Source of the DNA: Nitrososphaeria archaeon
GTDB lineage: Archaea; Thermoproteota; Nitrososphaeria; Nitrososphaerales; JANXEG01
Direction: 5' to 3'
DNA: 64,000 nt
NCBI GenBank assembly: GCA_029775915.1
Contig: JARVKA010000005.1
Location: 44,738 to 108,737, forward strand
Under the pieces are notes generated by a model. It had not been told where the DNA came from. It saw only the letters and a list, made by a program, of their open reading frames with translations, and did not search any database. Positions 26,809 to 35,752 of the stretch are shown here, in pieces; within the stretch, counting starts at the first letter, position 1, and every line of letters begins with the position of its first letter. A program made the position numbers and the translations under genes.

Positions 26809-26871
26809 AGAATTGAGAATTGCGAAATAAATTATGTTTAATTCTCAAGTATTATTCTTCTTCAATTAAAG

Positions 26872-28143
26872 CTATTTAGCTAAGCGCTTCATTGATAATT
26901 CTTTTAAGATTTGTAAAACTTCATTATCACTCTTTACAAATATAGCTCCCTTTTCTTTAAGCTTTAAAATGAGTTTTGTCGCTTCACCATTGGTAAAGTC
27001 TCTATTCTCTATAGGAGGCTCATTTATTACAATAACACTTAAACCCCTTCTCAAGGCTTCATCTGCAGCTAATATATTCATTAAATTACCTTGACCAAAA
27101 GGTGTAGCAGTTAATATAACTGCATCAACTTTCTCAATCATTTTAATATTCGCTTCATACTCATCCCTTGTTACAGCTGAAAAAGGTGCAGCACTCACTG
27201 TAGGTATGTTTAAAGATTGAGCTACCTCATGATCTGTATCTAATAAATTGAGTACACCAGTAGTAACACTATAGCCCATTTCTATCAATGATTTCATTAA
27301 TGGTGCACCACTCCCACCACCACATATCACATGGACTTTAATGCCTTTTGGCTCATTAGCTTTTAAAGTTGTGATTGGGATAATGTATAGTGAATTTGTA
27401 ATTGGATGCTTTTTTATAACTACATCAACATTAAAGACCTTTTTAATATTCTCATGTGTTAAAACTTTATCAACAGATCCTATAGAAAAGATCTTTCCTT
27501 TATCTAATAAAATGATTGAATCACAATATCTAGCAGCTAAATTAAAGTCATGGAATACAGATAATATAATGAAACCATTATCTTTACAAAGTTTTCTTAA
27601 AAGCTCCATTATCTCTATTTGATAACTAATATCTAAATGAAGAGTAGGTTCATCAAGTAGCATAACTATGGGCTCTTGCGCAAGTGCTCTAGCGATAATT
27701 ACACGCTGCCTTTCTCCTCCACTAAGCTCATTTATAAAGCGTTCAGCTAAATGAAGTGTATTGGTTAATCTCATAGCCTTTTCTGCAATATCAAAATCTC
27801 TTTCACTCTCTTTTTCAAGCCTCTTAATGTAAGGGTTTCTCCCCATTAATACTACTTCTGATACTGTGAAGTTGAAAGTTGTTGATGAAATTTGAGGAAC
27901 AACCGCTATCTTTTGAGCAACCTCAAACCTTTTCAAATTATAAATATCCCAATCATCAAGAAGAACTGTACCGATTTTTGGCTTTAAAACTCCAGCTATA
28001 GTTCTCAATAAAGTTGTTTTTCCTGAGCCATTAGGCCCTATTATACCAACAAATTCTTTATCACTTATTGAAAAACTTACATTTTCAAGTGCTTTAATTG
28101 AGCCATAATAACACTCAATCCCTTTAATTAATAATCTTACCAA
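26872..28143 (-). CDS. btuD: BtuD-type corrinoid ABC ATPase with a C-terminal extra domain
   Basis: A 423-residue protein. Residues 1-255 are an ABC ATPase of the FecCD/BtuCD class: Walker A GPNGSGKTT, signature LSGGERQRVIIARAL, Walker B VMLLDEPTLHLD. From about residue 265 a second domain begins (VHVICGGGSGAPLMKSL), with a Gly-rich nucleotide-binding-like loop, alternating strands and helices, and AVILTATPFGQGN. Its function is unknown to me, but the pattern looks Rossmann-like. It is the last gene of the btuFCD operon, after btuC, and the cobalamin context makes corrinoid the likely cargo. Confidence 0.85.
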   Translation of the reverse strand: MVRLLIKGIECYYGSIKALENVSFSISDKEFVGIIGPNGSGKTTLLRTIAGVLKPKIGTVLLDDWDIYNLKRFEVAQKIAVVPQISSTTFNFTVSEVVLMGRNPYIKRLEKESERDFDIAEKAMRLTNTLHLAERFINELSGGERQRVIIARALAQEPIVMLLDEPTLHLDISYQIEIMELLRKLCKDNGFIILSVFHDFNLAARYCDSIILLDKGKIFSIGSVDKVLTHENIKKVFNVDVVIKKHPITNSLYIIPITTLKANEPKGIKVHVICGGGSGAPLMKSLIEMGYSVTTGVLNLLDTDHEVAQSLNIPTVSAAPFSAVTRDEYEANIKMIEKVDAVILTATPFGQGNLMNILAADEALRRGLSVIVINEPPIENRDFTNGEATKLILKLKEKGAIFVKSDNEVLQILKELSMKRLAK

Positions 28144-28152
28144 TTTCTCACC

Positions 28153-29238
28153 TCATTCAAAGAATTTGTATTTACCTCTAGTTTTACGGAGTAAATAAAT
28201 GAAGAATGGAACTCCTGAAAATGCTGTAATTATACCAACTGGCAATTCGATTGGTGGGAGAATAATTCTAGCTATGGTATCACAAATAACTAAAAATGAT
28301 GCACCAGCTATAAGGGATGAAGGTAAAAGAATGTAATGATTTGGGCTTATTAAAATTCTCATTATATGTGGTATTATTAAACCAACGAAGCCAACAAGCC
28401 CACTTACTGAAACAGCTGCAGCAGTTAATAATGAGCCGAAAATTATAAAATTTCTTTTAGCTTTCTCAACATCCACACCTAAGTAAGCAGCTTCTTCCTC
28501 ACTCAGTTGAAGAATATTTAAATCACGTGAGAAAATGTAAATGATTACAAAGCCAAAGCATAAAAATGGTATTATTATTTGCACATCTCTCCACTCAGCG
28601 TATGAGAAACCTCCCATAAGCCAAAAAACGAGTGCATGAAGTTTTTCACCAGCGATTATGTGAAGAAATGAGACTATAGCTGAGAGAAAAATCCCTACAG
28701 CTATACCCGAGAGTAATAATGTTGTAATTGGGGTTCTTGAACCCACTCTTGAGATATTGTAAACTATTAAGAGTGATATAGTTGCAGTTATAAATGATGA
28801 AATAGTAATAGTTAAAGAGCCAAATATTGTGTAACCAATACCGAGAATTATCGCAAATGATGCACCTAAAGCTGCTCCTGAAGAAACACCAATAACATAA
28901 GGATCTGCCATGGGATTTTTAAAAATTCCTTGAAAAACTACACCAGCCACTGCAAGTGATCCACCAACGAATGATGCAAGTAATACTCTTGGCAATCTAA
29001 CTTGAAAAATTATCATCTCATTAATCTTCTCTGTATCTAATACTTGCATTGAGATACCACTAATGATTTGTATTCTCTTAAAGAATATTTCTAAGATTTG
29101 AATGAGTGGTATGTAAGTTGAGCCAATAGTTAATGAGATAATAATGATAAAAAAATGAATAATTATGAGGCTTAAAATAATAAAGGGCCACTTCGCCCTC
29201 CTTTTTTTATAAATATCTATTAATCTCTTATCGAGCAT
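28153..29238 (-). CDS. btuC: Corrinoid ABC transporter permease (FecCD family)
   Basis: A 361-residue membrane protein with about ten helices. Family motifs are LPRVLLASFVGGSLAVAGVVFQGIFKNPMADPYVIG and GLVGFVGLIIPHIMR, the coupling region, read here in short blocks such as LPRVLLASFVGG and PHIMRIL. It sits between btuF (11-base gap) and btuD (9-base gap). Iron-siderophore transport is possible for the family, but the cobalamin island favours B12 or cobinamide. Confidence 0.87.
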   Translation of the reverse strand: MLDKRLIDIYKKRRAKWPFIILSLIIIHFFIIIISLTIGSTYIPLIQILEIFFKRIQIISGISMQVLDTEKINEMIIFQVRLPRVLLASFVGGSLAVAGVVFQGIFKNPMADPYVIGVSSGAALGASFAIILGIGYTIFGSLTITISSFITATISLLIVYNISRVGSRTPITTLLLSGIAVGIFLSAIVSFLHIIAGEKLHALVFWLMGGFSYAEWRDVQIIIPFLCFGFVIIYIFSRDLNILQLSEEEAAYLGVDVEKAKRNFIIFGSLLTAAAVSVSGLVGFVGLIIPHIMRILISPNHYILLPSSLIAGASFLVICDTIARIILPPIELPVGIITAFSGVPFFIYLLRKTRGKYKFFE

Positions 29239-29249
29239 TTATTAATACC

Positions 29250-30188
29250 TCAAAATAACTCTGGATGGATGATTTTTGCCAATATTTCCAAACCTTCCAC
29301 AATTCTAGGACCTGGTCTTATTACCAAATCCTCATTAATTTCATATATCTTACCATTCTTCACCGCACTTATTACATTCCAACCTGACCTTTTCACAATC
29401 TCATCCTTTGCTATTCCTCCCATGTAACCAATCTTAATAATGATTATCTCGGGATCTCTTGAAATTATCGATTCTGAATTAACTATTGGATATGGTAAAT
29501 TTGAGTCTGAAAAAATATTTTTCCCTCCAGCCATTTCTATGAGTTGACTCACATAAGTATCTGGCCCAATACTCATTAATGGATCATGCCAAACCTCGTA
29601 ATAAACTCGTGGCTTATAAGAAACATTTTGAGTTTTACTTATTACATAATCAATGCGTTGCTTCATCTCATCTACTAGCTTTTTAGCCTCAATCTCTTTA
29701 CCAGTTACCTTCCCAATAATCAATATGTTATTTAAAATATCTTGAATATTCTTTGGATCTAAAAATACAACCCTTATACCCTTTTCTTCTAAAGACTCAA
29801 TAACCTTTAATTGAACGGTATGAGTTGCAAAAACTACATCTGGCATTAATGCAATTATCTTTTCAATACTTGGATTGGCAAAACCACCTACAATCGCTAT
29901 TTTTCCTTCATCAACCATTCTTTTAACTTTCGGTGGATAATCGCAATATTGTGTTACACCAATAATTTTATCATCCAAACCTAATGAGAATAAAATTTCG
30001 GTATTTGATGGGGCTATAGAAATTATTTTTGTAGGTGGATAATTCGTTATAATTACTTCTTTTCCTCGATCATCTATAACCTTCATAGCAACTTTATTTG
30101 TAGTTGTTGATAATGGTATTGCAACAATTACGCTAATGATAGCAATAATTATTATGGGCATAATTATCGTGATTATTCTCTTATTCAT
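29250..30188 (-). CDS. btuF: Corrinoid-binding protein of the ABC importer
   Basis: A 312-residue periplasmic-binding-protein-type receptor with an N-terminal hydrophobic anchor (about residues 5-26) and no lipobox cysteine. Conserved blocks are PTKIISIAPSNTEILFSLGL, DKIIGVTQYCDYP, and PGPRIVEGLE. It is the first gene of btuFCD and is divergent from the radical SAM gene across 59 bases, so the importer and the cobalamin genes may share a control region. Confidence 0.86.
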   Translation of the reverse strand: MNKRIITIIMPIIIIAIISVIVAIPLSTTTNKVAMKVIDDRGKEVIITNYPPTKIISIAPSNTEILFSLGLDDKIIGVTQYCDYPPKVKRMVDEGKIAIVGGFANPSIEKIIALMPDVVFATHTVQLKVIESLEEKGIRVVFLDPKNIQDILNNILIIGKVTGKEIEAKKLVDEMKQRIDYVISKTQNVSYKPRVYYEVWHDPLMSIGPDTYVSQLIEMAGGKNIFSDSNLPYPIVNSESIISRDPEIIIIKIGYMGGIAKDEIVKRSGWNVISAVKNGKIYEINEDLVIRPGPRIVEGLEILAKIIHPELF

Positions 30189-30247
30189 TCAAACCATCCT
30201 CAGAAATTCTTATTTAATGGATAATTTGTCTAATATATAAGCTTTGG

Positions 30248-31054
30248 ATGATAAAATTGAGAGACGAATCTTTAAAAGAGCTAACCAATATTTATCACAT
30301 CGTTTTATTTAAAAATGATCAATCACTTTACATCTTCTTTGAAGGTTGTAACTTCAATTGTAAAGGTTGCATTTTAAAACTCTCACCTTGGGATTGTCAC
30401 ATTCCAGCAAATATTCATTTCAAGCTTCAAAGTCATAATATTGAAAAACTTTCTCTATCCCAATTCGATTCTATAATTGGAAAATTGAGTGTGAAGAAGG
30501 CTATTTTAGGAGGTGGTGAACCAACTGTAGATATTAAGCTTGAATCTGTGATTAATCTTCTTAATAGCTACAATATTTATACCATTTTATTGACTAATGG
30601 TTATAATCTTAACCCATTTACAATCTCTAAATTTGAGAGATTGGGTTTAAAAGAAGTATGTGTGAGTATTAAAGCACTTAATAATCACATACATACTCAA
30701 TACACCGGGAAGTCTAATGAAAGAGTTTTAAGGAATTTTGAATTATTAAATAAAAGTACTATTAAACTTAGAGCTGAGAGCGTATTAATACCGAATTTAA
30801 TCGATATAAATGAAATTGAGTTTATAGCAAAGTTTATCGCTTCTGTAAACCCTAAAATCCCATATAGAATAGATAGCTATATTCAAGTTCCCAACACACC
30901 TTGGCAAAATGCACCATTAAATAAAATTCTTAAAGCGGTTGAGTTAGCTAGTAAATACTTGGAAAATGTTTCATACATTCATGAGAGTATGCCGATTAAA
31001 GGTAATGTTGAAGTTATTTACCCTAAGGTGATTATTAATGAAGAGTTTAATTGA
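30248..31054 (+). CDS. Radical SAM protein heading the cobalamin operon
   Basis: A 268-residue radical SAM enzyme. The cluster motif CNFNCKGC (Cys 34, 38, 41) and the GGGEPTVD (SAM-binding GGE-like) block are clear, with a partial TIM-barrel pattern after it. It looks similar to pyruvate-formate-lyase-activating-type proteins. It overlaps the CobD gene by 17 bases, so it belongs to the cobalamin operon, but it is not one of the standard corrinoid genes. It may act in lower-ligand or tail chemistry, or in activating a corrinoid enzyme (inference). Confidence 0.78.
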   Translation: MIKLRDESLKELTNIYHIVLFKNDQSLYIFFEGCNFNCKGCILKLSPWDCHIPANIHFKLQSHNIEKLSLSQFDSIIGKLSVKKAILGGGEPTVDIKLESVINLLNSYNIYTILLTNGYNLNPFTISKFERLGLKEVCVSIKALNNHIHTQYTGKSNERVLRNFELLNKSTIKLRAESVLIPNLIDINEIEFIAKFIASVNPKIPYRIDSYIQVPNTPWQNAPLNKILKAVELASKYLENVSYIHESMPIKGNVEVIYPKVIINEEFN

Positions 31055-32168
31055 GTTAGCACAACCAGAAGTTAGATTTTTAAAACCTTGTATTCATGGA
31101 GGAGAAGTATGGGAAGTAGTAAAGGAGGATTTTAATCGATTTAAAATTTTAGATTTTAGCGCTAATGTAAATCCATTAGGACCTTCACCACTCGCATTGA
31201 ATGCTATAAAAGAGAATCTTTGGAGAATACCCTATTATCCGGATCTTAACGCTACTCAACTCAAATTGGCAATCTCCAATTATATTGGTAATATCGAGCC
31301 TGAGAATATCATATTGGGCAATGGTTCTACAGAGTTAATTTATCTTTTCACAGATGTTTTTTTAAAAAGAGGTAATGAGGTTCTTATTCCTCAACCTACA
31401 TTTAGTGAATATGAGAGAGCTTCATTAAAATCTGGAGGTAGGGTTAAATTTATTAAAACTAATAATGATTTCACAATCGATATTAATAAAATCTTGAGCG
31501 AAATAAATTCTAAAACAAAAATTATTTTTTTATGCAATCCAAATAATCCAACTGGTAAAATTTTGAGTAAAAAAGAAATGGAGAAAATTGTGAATGAGGC
31601 TTATGATAAGAATGTTTTAGTATTTATCGATGAAGATTTTATTGAATTCATTCCCAATTGTGAATCTTATACCTTAATTAAAATGGTAAATCAATTCTCA
31701 AATCTCTTTATTATAAGATCTTTTACAAAGATTTTCGCATTAACAGGTTTGAGAATAGGATATGGTATCGCTTGTAAAGAAATGATTAAACTTATTTCAA
31801 ATTTTAAAATACCATGGAATATTAATATCTTAGCTGAGGTCGCTGCTTTAGCCACTATTTCAGATAATCAATACTTAAAGAAAACTTATGAAATAATGAA
31901 GAGTGAAAAGCCTTACTTGTATAAAGGCTTAAAGAGGATTCATGGTTTAAAGCCTTATCCTACTTATGCGAATTTTATATTAATTGATATTAGAGAGGCT
32001 GAATTAACGGGTAGTGAGTTAAAAAAGAGGCTTCTTAATTATAACATATTAATACGTGATTGCAAATCATTCAAAGGTTTGGATGAGTATTATATACGAG
32101 TATCAATAAGAACAAGGGATGAGAATAAATTTTTACTCGAATCTTTAAGGAAGTGCTTGTATGAGTAA
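31038..32168 (+). CDS. cobD: Threonine-phosphate decarboxylase
   Basis: A 376-residue PLP enzyme of the HisC/CobD aminotransferase fold. Its start IHGGEVWEVVKED and LDFSANVNPLGPSPLAL match CobD closely. The PLP lysine lies in SFTKIFALTGLRIGYG. It makes (R)-1-amino-2-propanol phosphate from L-threonine phosphate for the nucleotide loop. HisC would lack the GGE/FSANVNPLG opening. It overlaps the next gene by 8 bases. Confidence 0.9.
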   Translation: MKSLIELAQPEVRFLKPCIHGGEVWEVVKEDFNRFKILDFSANVNPLGPSPLALNAIKENLWRIPYYPDLNATQLKLAISNYIGNIEPENIILGNGSTELIYLFTDVFLKRGNEVLIPQPTFSEYERASLKSGGRVKFIKTNNDFTIDINKILSEINSKTKIIFLCNPNNPTGKILSKKEMEKIVNEAYDKNVLVFIDEDFIEFIPNCESYTLIKMVNQFSNLFIIRSFTKIFALTGLRIGYGIACKEMIKLISNFKIPWNINILAEVAALATISDNQYLKKTYEIMKSEKPYLYKGLKRIHGLKPYPTYANFILIDIREAELTGSELKKRLLNYNILIRDCKSFKGLDEYYIRVSIRTRDENKFLLESLRKCLYE

Positions 32169-33693
32169 AGCGTTAATGATTCAAGGAACATCTTCATATT
32201 GTGGTAAGAGTTTAATCGTTGCCGCACTTTGCAAAATCTTTGCCAACTTAGGTTATAAAGTAGCACCATTTAAAGCACAAAATATGTCATTAAATTCATT
32301 CGTTACAAAAGATAATAAAGAGATAGCTCGTGCTCAAGCATTACAAGCTTTAGCAGCTGGTGTGGAACCATTATCAGATATGAATCCAATTCTTTTAAAG
32401 CCTAAAGGTGATAATATATGCCAAATCATATTGCATGGTAAGCCTTACAAAGATGTGAGGGTTGGTGAGTATTATAAATTCGCTTTAAATGAAGGGATTA
32501 AGAGTATTGAATTATCATTAAAAAGGTTAATGTCAAGCTATGAGCTTGTAATTATTGAGGGTGCAGGAAGTCCGGCTGAGATTAATCTTTACGATTATGA
32601 TATAGCAAATATGAAGGTTGCGGAGTTGATTAATGCACCAGTTTTATTGATTGGAGATATAGATCGTGGGGGCGTGTTTGCAAGTATCGTTGGGACTTTA
32701 AAACTTCTTAAGCCAAAGCATAGAGCGTTAGTTAAAGGGCTTATTATTAATAAGTTTAGAGGAGACCGAAGTATTCTTGAGCCAGGATTGAAAAAATTGG
32801 AGGAGATAACTGGAAAGCAAGTTCTCGGTGTTATACCATACATTCATGATTTGCAATTACCGAGTGAAGATTCAATCTCACTTGAGGAATTTAATAAAGA
32901 AACTAATTATACAATAGATATTGTGGTGATTCGATTGCCTTATATCTCAAACTTTACCGATTTTGAACCATTTAAATCGATGCAAGGTGTAAGGCTTCGA
33001 TATGTGAATTCGATTGATGAGTTAAATACACCAGATATTTTAATTCTACCTGGTACAAAGAATACAATTCATGATTTGATTTGGCTTCAAAACTCAGGAT
33101 TGAGTAATGGGATATTGAGATTAGCTAATCAAAACATACCGATTATAGGGATTTGTGGTGGTTATCAAATGCTCGGAAAGATGATCATTGATAAAGAAGG
33201 AATAGAAGGAGGGGTAAAGGGCGAGTTTAAAGGTTTAAACTTATTGAATATTATCACATATTTCGATAAGTATGATAAAGTTACTGAGAAAGTTTTTGCT
33301 GAGGTTATTGGCGAGGATCAAATCTTTAATACAATTAAAGGGGAGAGAATTTATGGTTATGAAATTCATATGGGGCTAACAATTCCAATCAATAATATTA
33401 AACCTTCTTTCAGAATAATAAAAAGGGGTAAAAGGATGGTGAATGAGTTGGATGGTAGTGTGAGTGATAATGGTCTTGTAATTGGAACTTACATTCATGG
33501 TATATTTGATAATTCGATAGTTAGGGAGGCTTTAATAAAGTTTTTAATGAAAAGAAGATTTATTCAAGCATCTCAATTTAAACAAAGAAATACAATAGAG
33601 ATTTGGAATGAAAATTTGGAGAGATTGGCAAAGATTGTGAAAGATAATTTGGATATGAAAAAAATTTGTGAGCTTATAAATATTCCATATTAA
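32161..33693 (+). CDS. cobQ: Adenosylcobyric acid synthase
   Basis: A 510-residue glutamine-dependent amidotransferase (CobQ/CbiP). The N-terminal dethiobiotin-synthetase-like ATPase has QGTSSYCGKSLIVAAL and VEGAGSPAEINL-like IEGAGSPAEINL. The C-terminal glutaminase has IPIIGICGGYQMLG, with the catalytic Cys region, and YEIHMG and GTYIHGIFDN. It amidates four side chains of the corrin ring. CbiA would be shorter and differ at the C-terminus. ATG start overlaps cobD. Confidence 0.93.
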   Translation: MSKALMIQGTSSYCGKSLIVAALCKIFANLGYKVAPFKAQNMSLNSFVTKDNKEIARAQALQALAAGVEPLSDMNPILLKPKGDNICQIILHGKPYKDVRVGEYYKFALNEGIKSIELSLKRLMSSYELVIIEGAGSPAEINLYDYDIANMKVAELINAPVLLIGDIDRGGVFASIVGTLKLLKPKHRALVKGLIINKFRGDRSILEPGLKKLEEITGKQVLGVIPYIHDLQLPSEDSISLEEFNKETNYTIDIVVIRLPYISNFTDFEPFKSMQGVRLRYVNSIDELNTPDILILPGTKNTIHDLIWLQNSGLSNGILRLANQNIPIIGICGGYQMLGKMIIDKEGIEGGVKGEFKGLNLLNIITYFDKYDKVTEKVFAEVIGEDQIFNTIKGERIYGYEIHMGLTIPINNIKPSFRIIKRGKRMVNELDGSVSDNGLVIGTYIHGIFDNSIVREALIKFLMKRRFIQASQFKQRNTIEIWNENLERLAKIVKDNLDMKKICELINIPY

Positions 33694-33704
33694 GTGGTTA
33701 AATT

Positions 33705-34658
33705 TTGCTCCCATTTATTATTCATGATTCACTTACTTGGTTATTAACATTAGCTTTAGCTTTAATCATCGATTTAACAATGGGCGAGTATCCTGAGAAG
33801 ATTCACCCTACCGTATGGATGGGTAAGCTCATCGATTTATTAAAACCATTAATAAAGAATAAGAGTCGATTGAGAGCGAAGTTGAATGGTGTTTTTTTAT
33901 CACTCTTTACAATATTGCTATTCTCAATATCCACATTCATCACACTTTATTTAATGTGGAGATACTCAAAATTTATTTCAATAATCATTGCAGCCATTTT
34001 ATTAAAAGCTACTTTTGCATTCAAATCTATGTGGAAGTTTACCATACCCATTGCTAACGCTATAAAGATTAATGATTTTAATAGGGCAAAGGTTTTGTTA
34101 CGCCATGTAGTTCGTAGAGATACTGAAAAGCTTAATCAGCAACAAACAATCTCAGCAGCGGTAGAGACTATCGCTGAAGGTACGGTAGATGGTGCTACAG
34201 CTCCTCTTTTTTATTACGCGTTACTCGGCGTTCCGGGTGCGATTGCTTACCGAGCTATTAATACATTAGACTCTATGATTGGGTATAAAGATATTGAACA
34301 TATCGATTTAGGATGGTTCTCTGCAAAGCTCGATACTTTAGCCAATTTTATCCCTGCTCGGATAACATCACTCATTATGATTTTAACCTCTTGGTTATTA
34401 AGAAAAGATTGGAAAAATGCGTGGAGGATATTGAAAAGGGATAGTAGGAGTGTTGAAAGTTTGAATGCTGGTTATCCCATGTCAGTTATGGCTGGTGCAT
34501 TAAATGTGAGATTAGAGAAGCCAAATTTTTATCGTTTAGGTGATGAGAATTGCTTACTTTCATTTAAACATATTTTTGATGCTTTATGGATTATGAGCAT
34601 TTCAATATACTTATATATAATAATCTTCATCATCCCAATAATCATTTTGATTTGGTGA
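33705..34658 (+). CDS. cbiB: Adenosylcobinamide-phosphate synthase
   Basis: A 317-residue membrane protein with several helices. DLTMGEYPEKIHPTVWMGKLI, QTISAAVETIAEGTVDG and NAGYPMSVMAGALNVRLEKP are CbiB hallmarks. It joins aminopropanol phosphate to cobyric acid. Start is TTG 11 bases after cobQ. Confidence 0.92.
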   Translation: MLPFIIHDSLTWLLTLALALIIDLTMGEYPEKIHPTVWMGKLIDLLKPLIKNKSRLRAKLNGVFLSLFTILLFSISTFITLYLMWRYSKFISIIIAAILLKATFAFKSMWKFTIPIANAIKINDFNRAKVLLRHVVRRDTEKLNQQQTISAAVETIAEGTVDGATAPLFYYALLGVPGAIAYRAINTLDSMIGYKDIEHIDLGWFSAKLDTLANFIPARITSLIMILTSWLLRKDWKNAWRILKRDSRSVESLNAGYPMSVMAGALNVRLEKPNFYRLGDENCLLSFKHIFDALWIMSISIYLYIIIFIIPIIILIW

Positions 34659-34663
34659 TTGAA

Positions 34664-35752
34664 ATGCGTGGTATTTTAATAAAGGGTAATGAAAACAAAG
34701 CTAAGTATTTTATAAGAGAGGTTGGGGGTAAGAAGCCTGTATTCATATGCGCAATAGGGAGTAGTGAAGTTGGTAAAATACCAGGAATCTCTGCTGCGGG
34801 TAAGAATCCAGAATTAACAGATTACACACCGCCCGCTGATGTAGAACTTCTTTTGTATGGAAGGTGTAAATGCATAGATAGTGTTCCTGTAACTCCAGAG
34901 GGTATACCTACGCCTGCACTTATTACAATGTCAGCCTTAGAATTGGCAAATATACCAATATTCATTGTAGCTGGTGGTTTGAGAATAAAACCACATGCAC
35001 CTTTCATCGATTTAGGAGGTATGCATGGTGGCGATATTCGTAAAGGCTTAGCTGTAGCGAATGTGAAAGAGATTATGGAAAGGGCTGAATTAATTGGTAA
35101 AATGTTCGCAAAATTTTCAGATTACTTGGTAATTGGTGAGAGCATGCCAGGTGGGACTACCACCACACTTGCTATACTCTTAGCTATGGGTATAGATGCT
35201 ATGGGTAAGGTGAGTAGTAGTATGCCAAATAATCCTCACAATTTAAAGATTAAGGTTGTTGAAGAAGGTATGAAAGCTATTGGTATTAAATTTGGTGATT
35301 TTAAAAATGATCCTATAAAAGCTATATCACATTTAGGCGATCCTATGATTCCCGCATTTTCAGGCTTGATTTTAGGTGCTGGTGAGGAGATTCCGATTTT
35401 AATGGCTGGAGGTACGCAAATGGTTGCCATTTTAGCTATAGTAAGCGCGATAAATAATAAGGTATTAAAAAATTTATTCATAGGGACTACAAGATGGTTA
35501 ATTGAGGATAAATCCTCAGATTTACTTGGTATTGTAAAGCAAATCCATGATTTAGGTATATTAATAGCGAATCTTGATTTCAGCACATCTAAATATGAAG
35601 GATTAAGAATGTATGAGAAAGGATTTGTGAAAGAAGGTGTGGGTGCTGGTGGAGCGGCTATAGCTGCAATTTTAAAATCAAAAGGTAAAATTACACCAAA
35701 AATATTATTGAAGAGGATTGAGGAAAATTATGAACGGTTGATGAATATTTGA
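34664..35752 (+). CDS. cobT: Archaeal-type nicotinate nucleotide:base phosphoribosyltransferase CobT
   Basis: About 362 residues. The archaeal CobT signature regions are the CAIGSSEVGKIPGISAAG opening, PAVTPEG-like PVTPEGIPTPALI, and GESMPGGTTTTLAIL, with GAGGAAIAAI near the end. It makes the alpha-riboside of the lower-ligand base. An upstream start at 34586 inside cbiB is unlikely; ATG 34664, six bases after the cbiB stop, gives the family N-terminus. The stop overlaps the next gene by four bases. Confidence 0.88.
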   Translation: MRGILIKGNENKAKYFIREVGGKKPVFICAIGSSEVGKIPGISAAGKNPELTDYTPPADVELLLYGRCKCIDSVPVTPEGIPTPALITMSALELANIPIFIVAGGLRIKPHAPFIDLGGMHGGDIRKGLAVANVKEIMERAELIGKMFAKFSDYLVIGESMPGGTTTTLAILLAMGIDAMGKVSSSMPNNPHNLKIKVVEEGMKAIGIKFGDFKNDPIKAISHLGDPMIPAFSGLILGAGEEIPILMAGGTQMVAILAIVSAINNKVLKNLFIGTTRWLIEDKSSDLLGIVKQIHDLGILIANLDFSTSKYEGLRMYEKGFVKEGVGAGGAAIAAILKSKGKITPKILLKRIEENYERLMNI

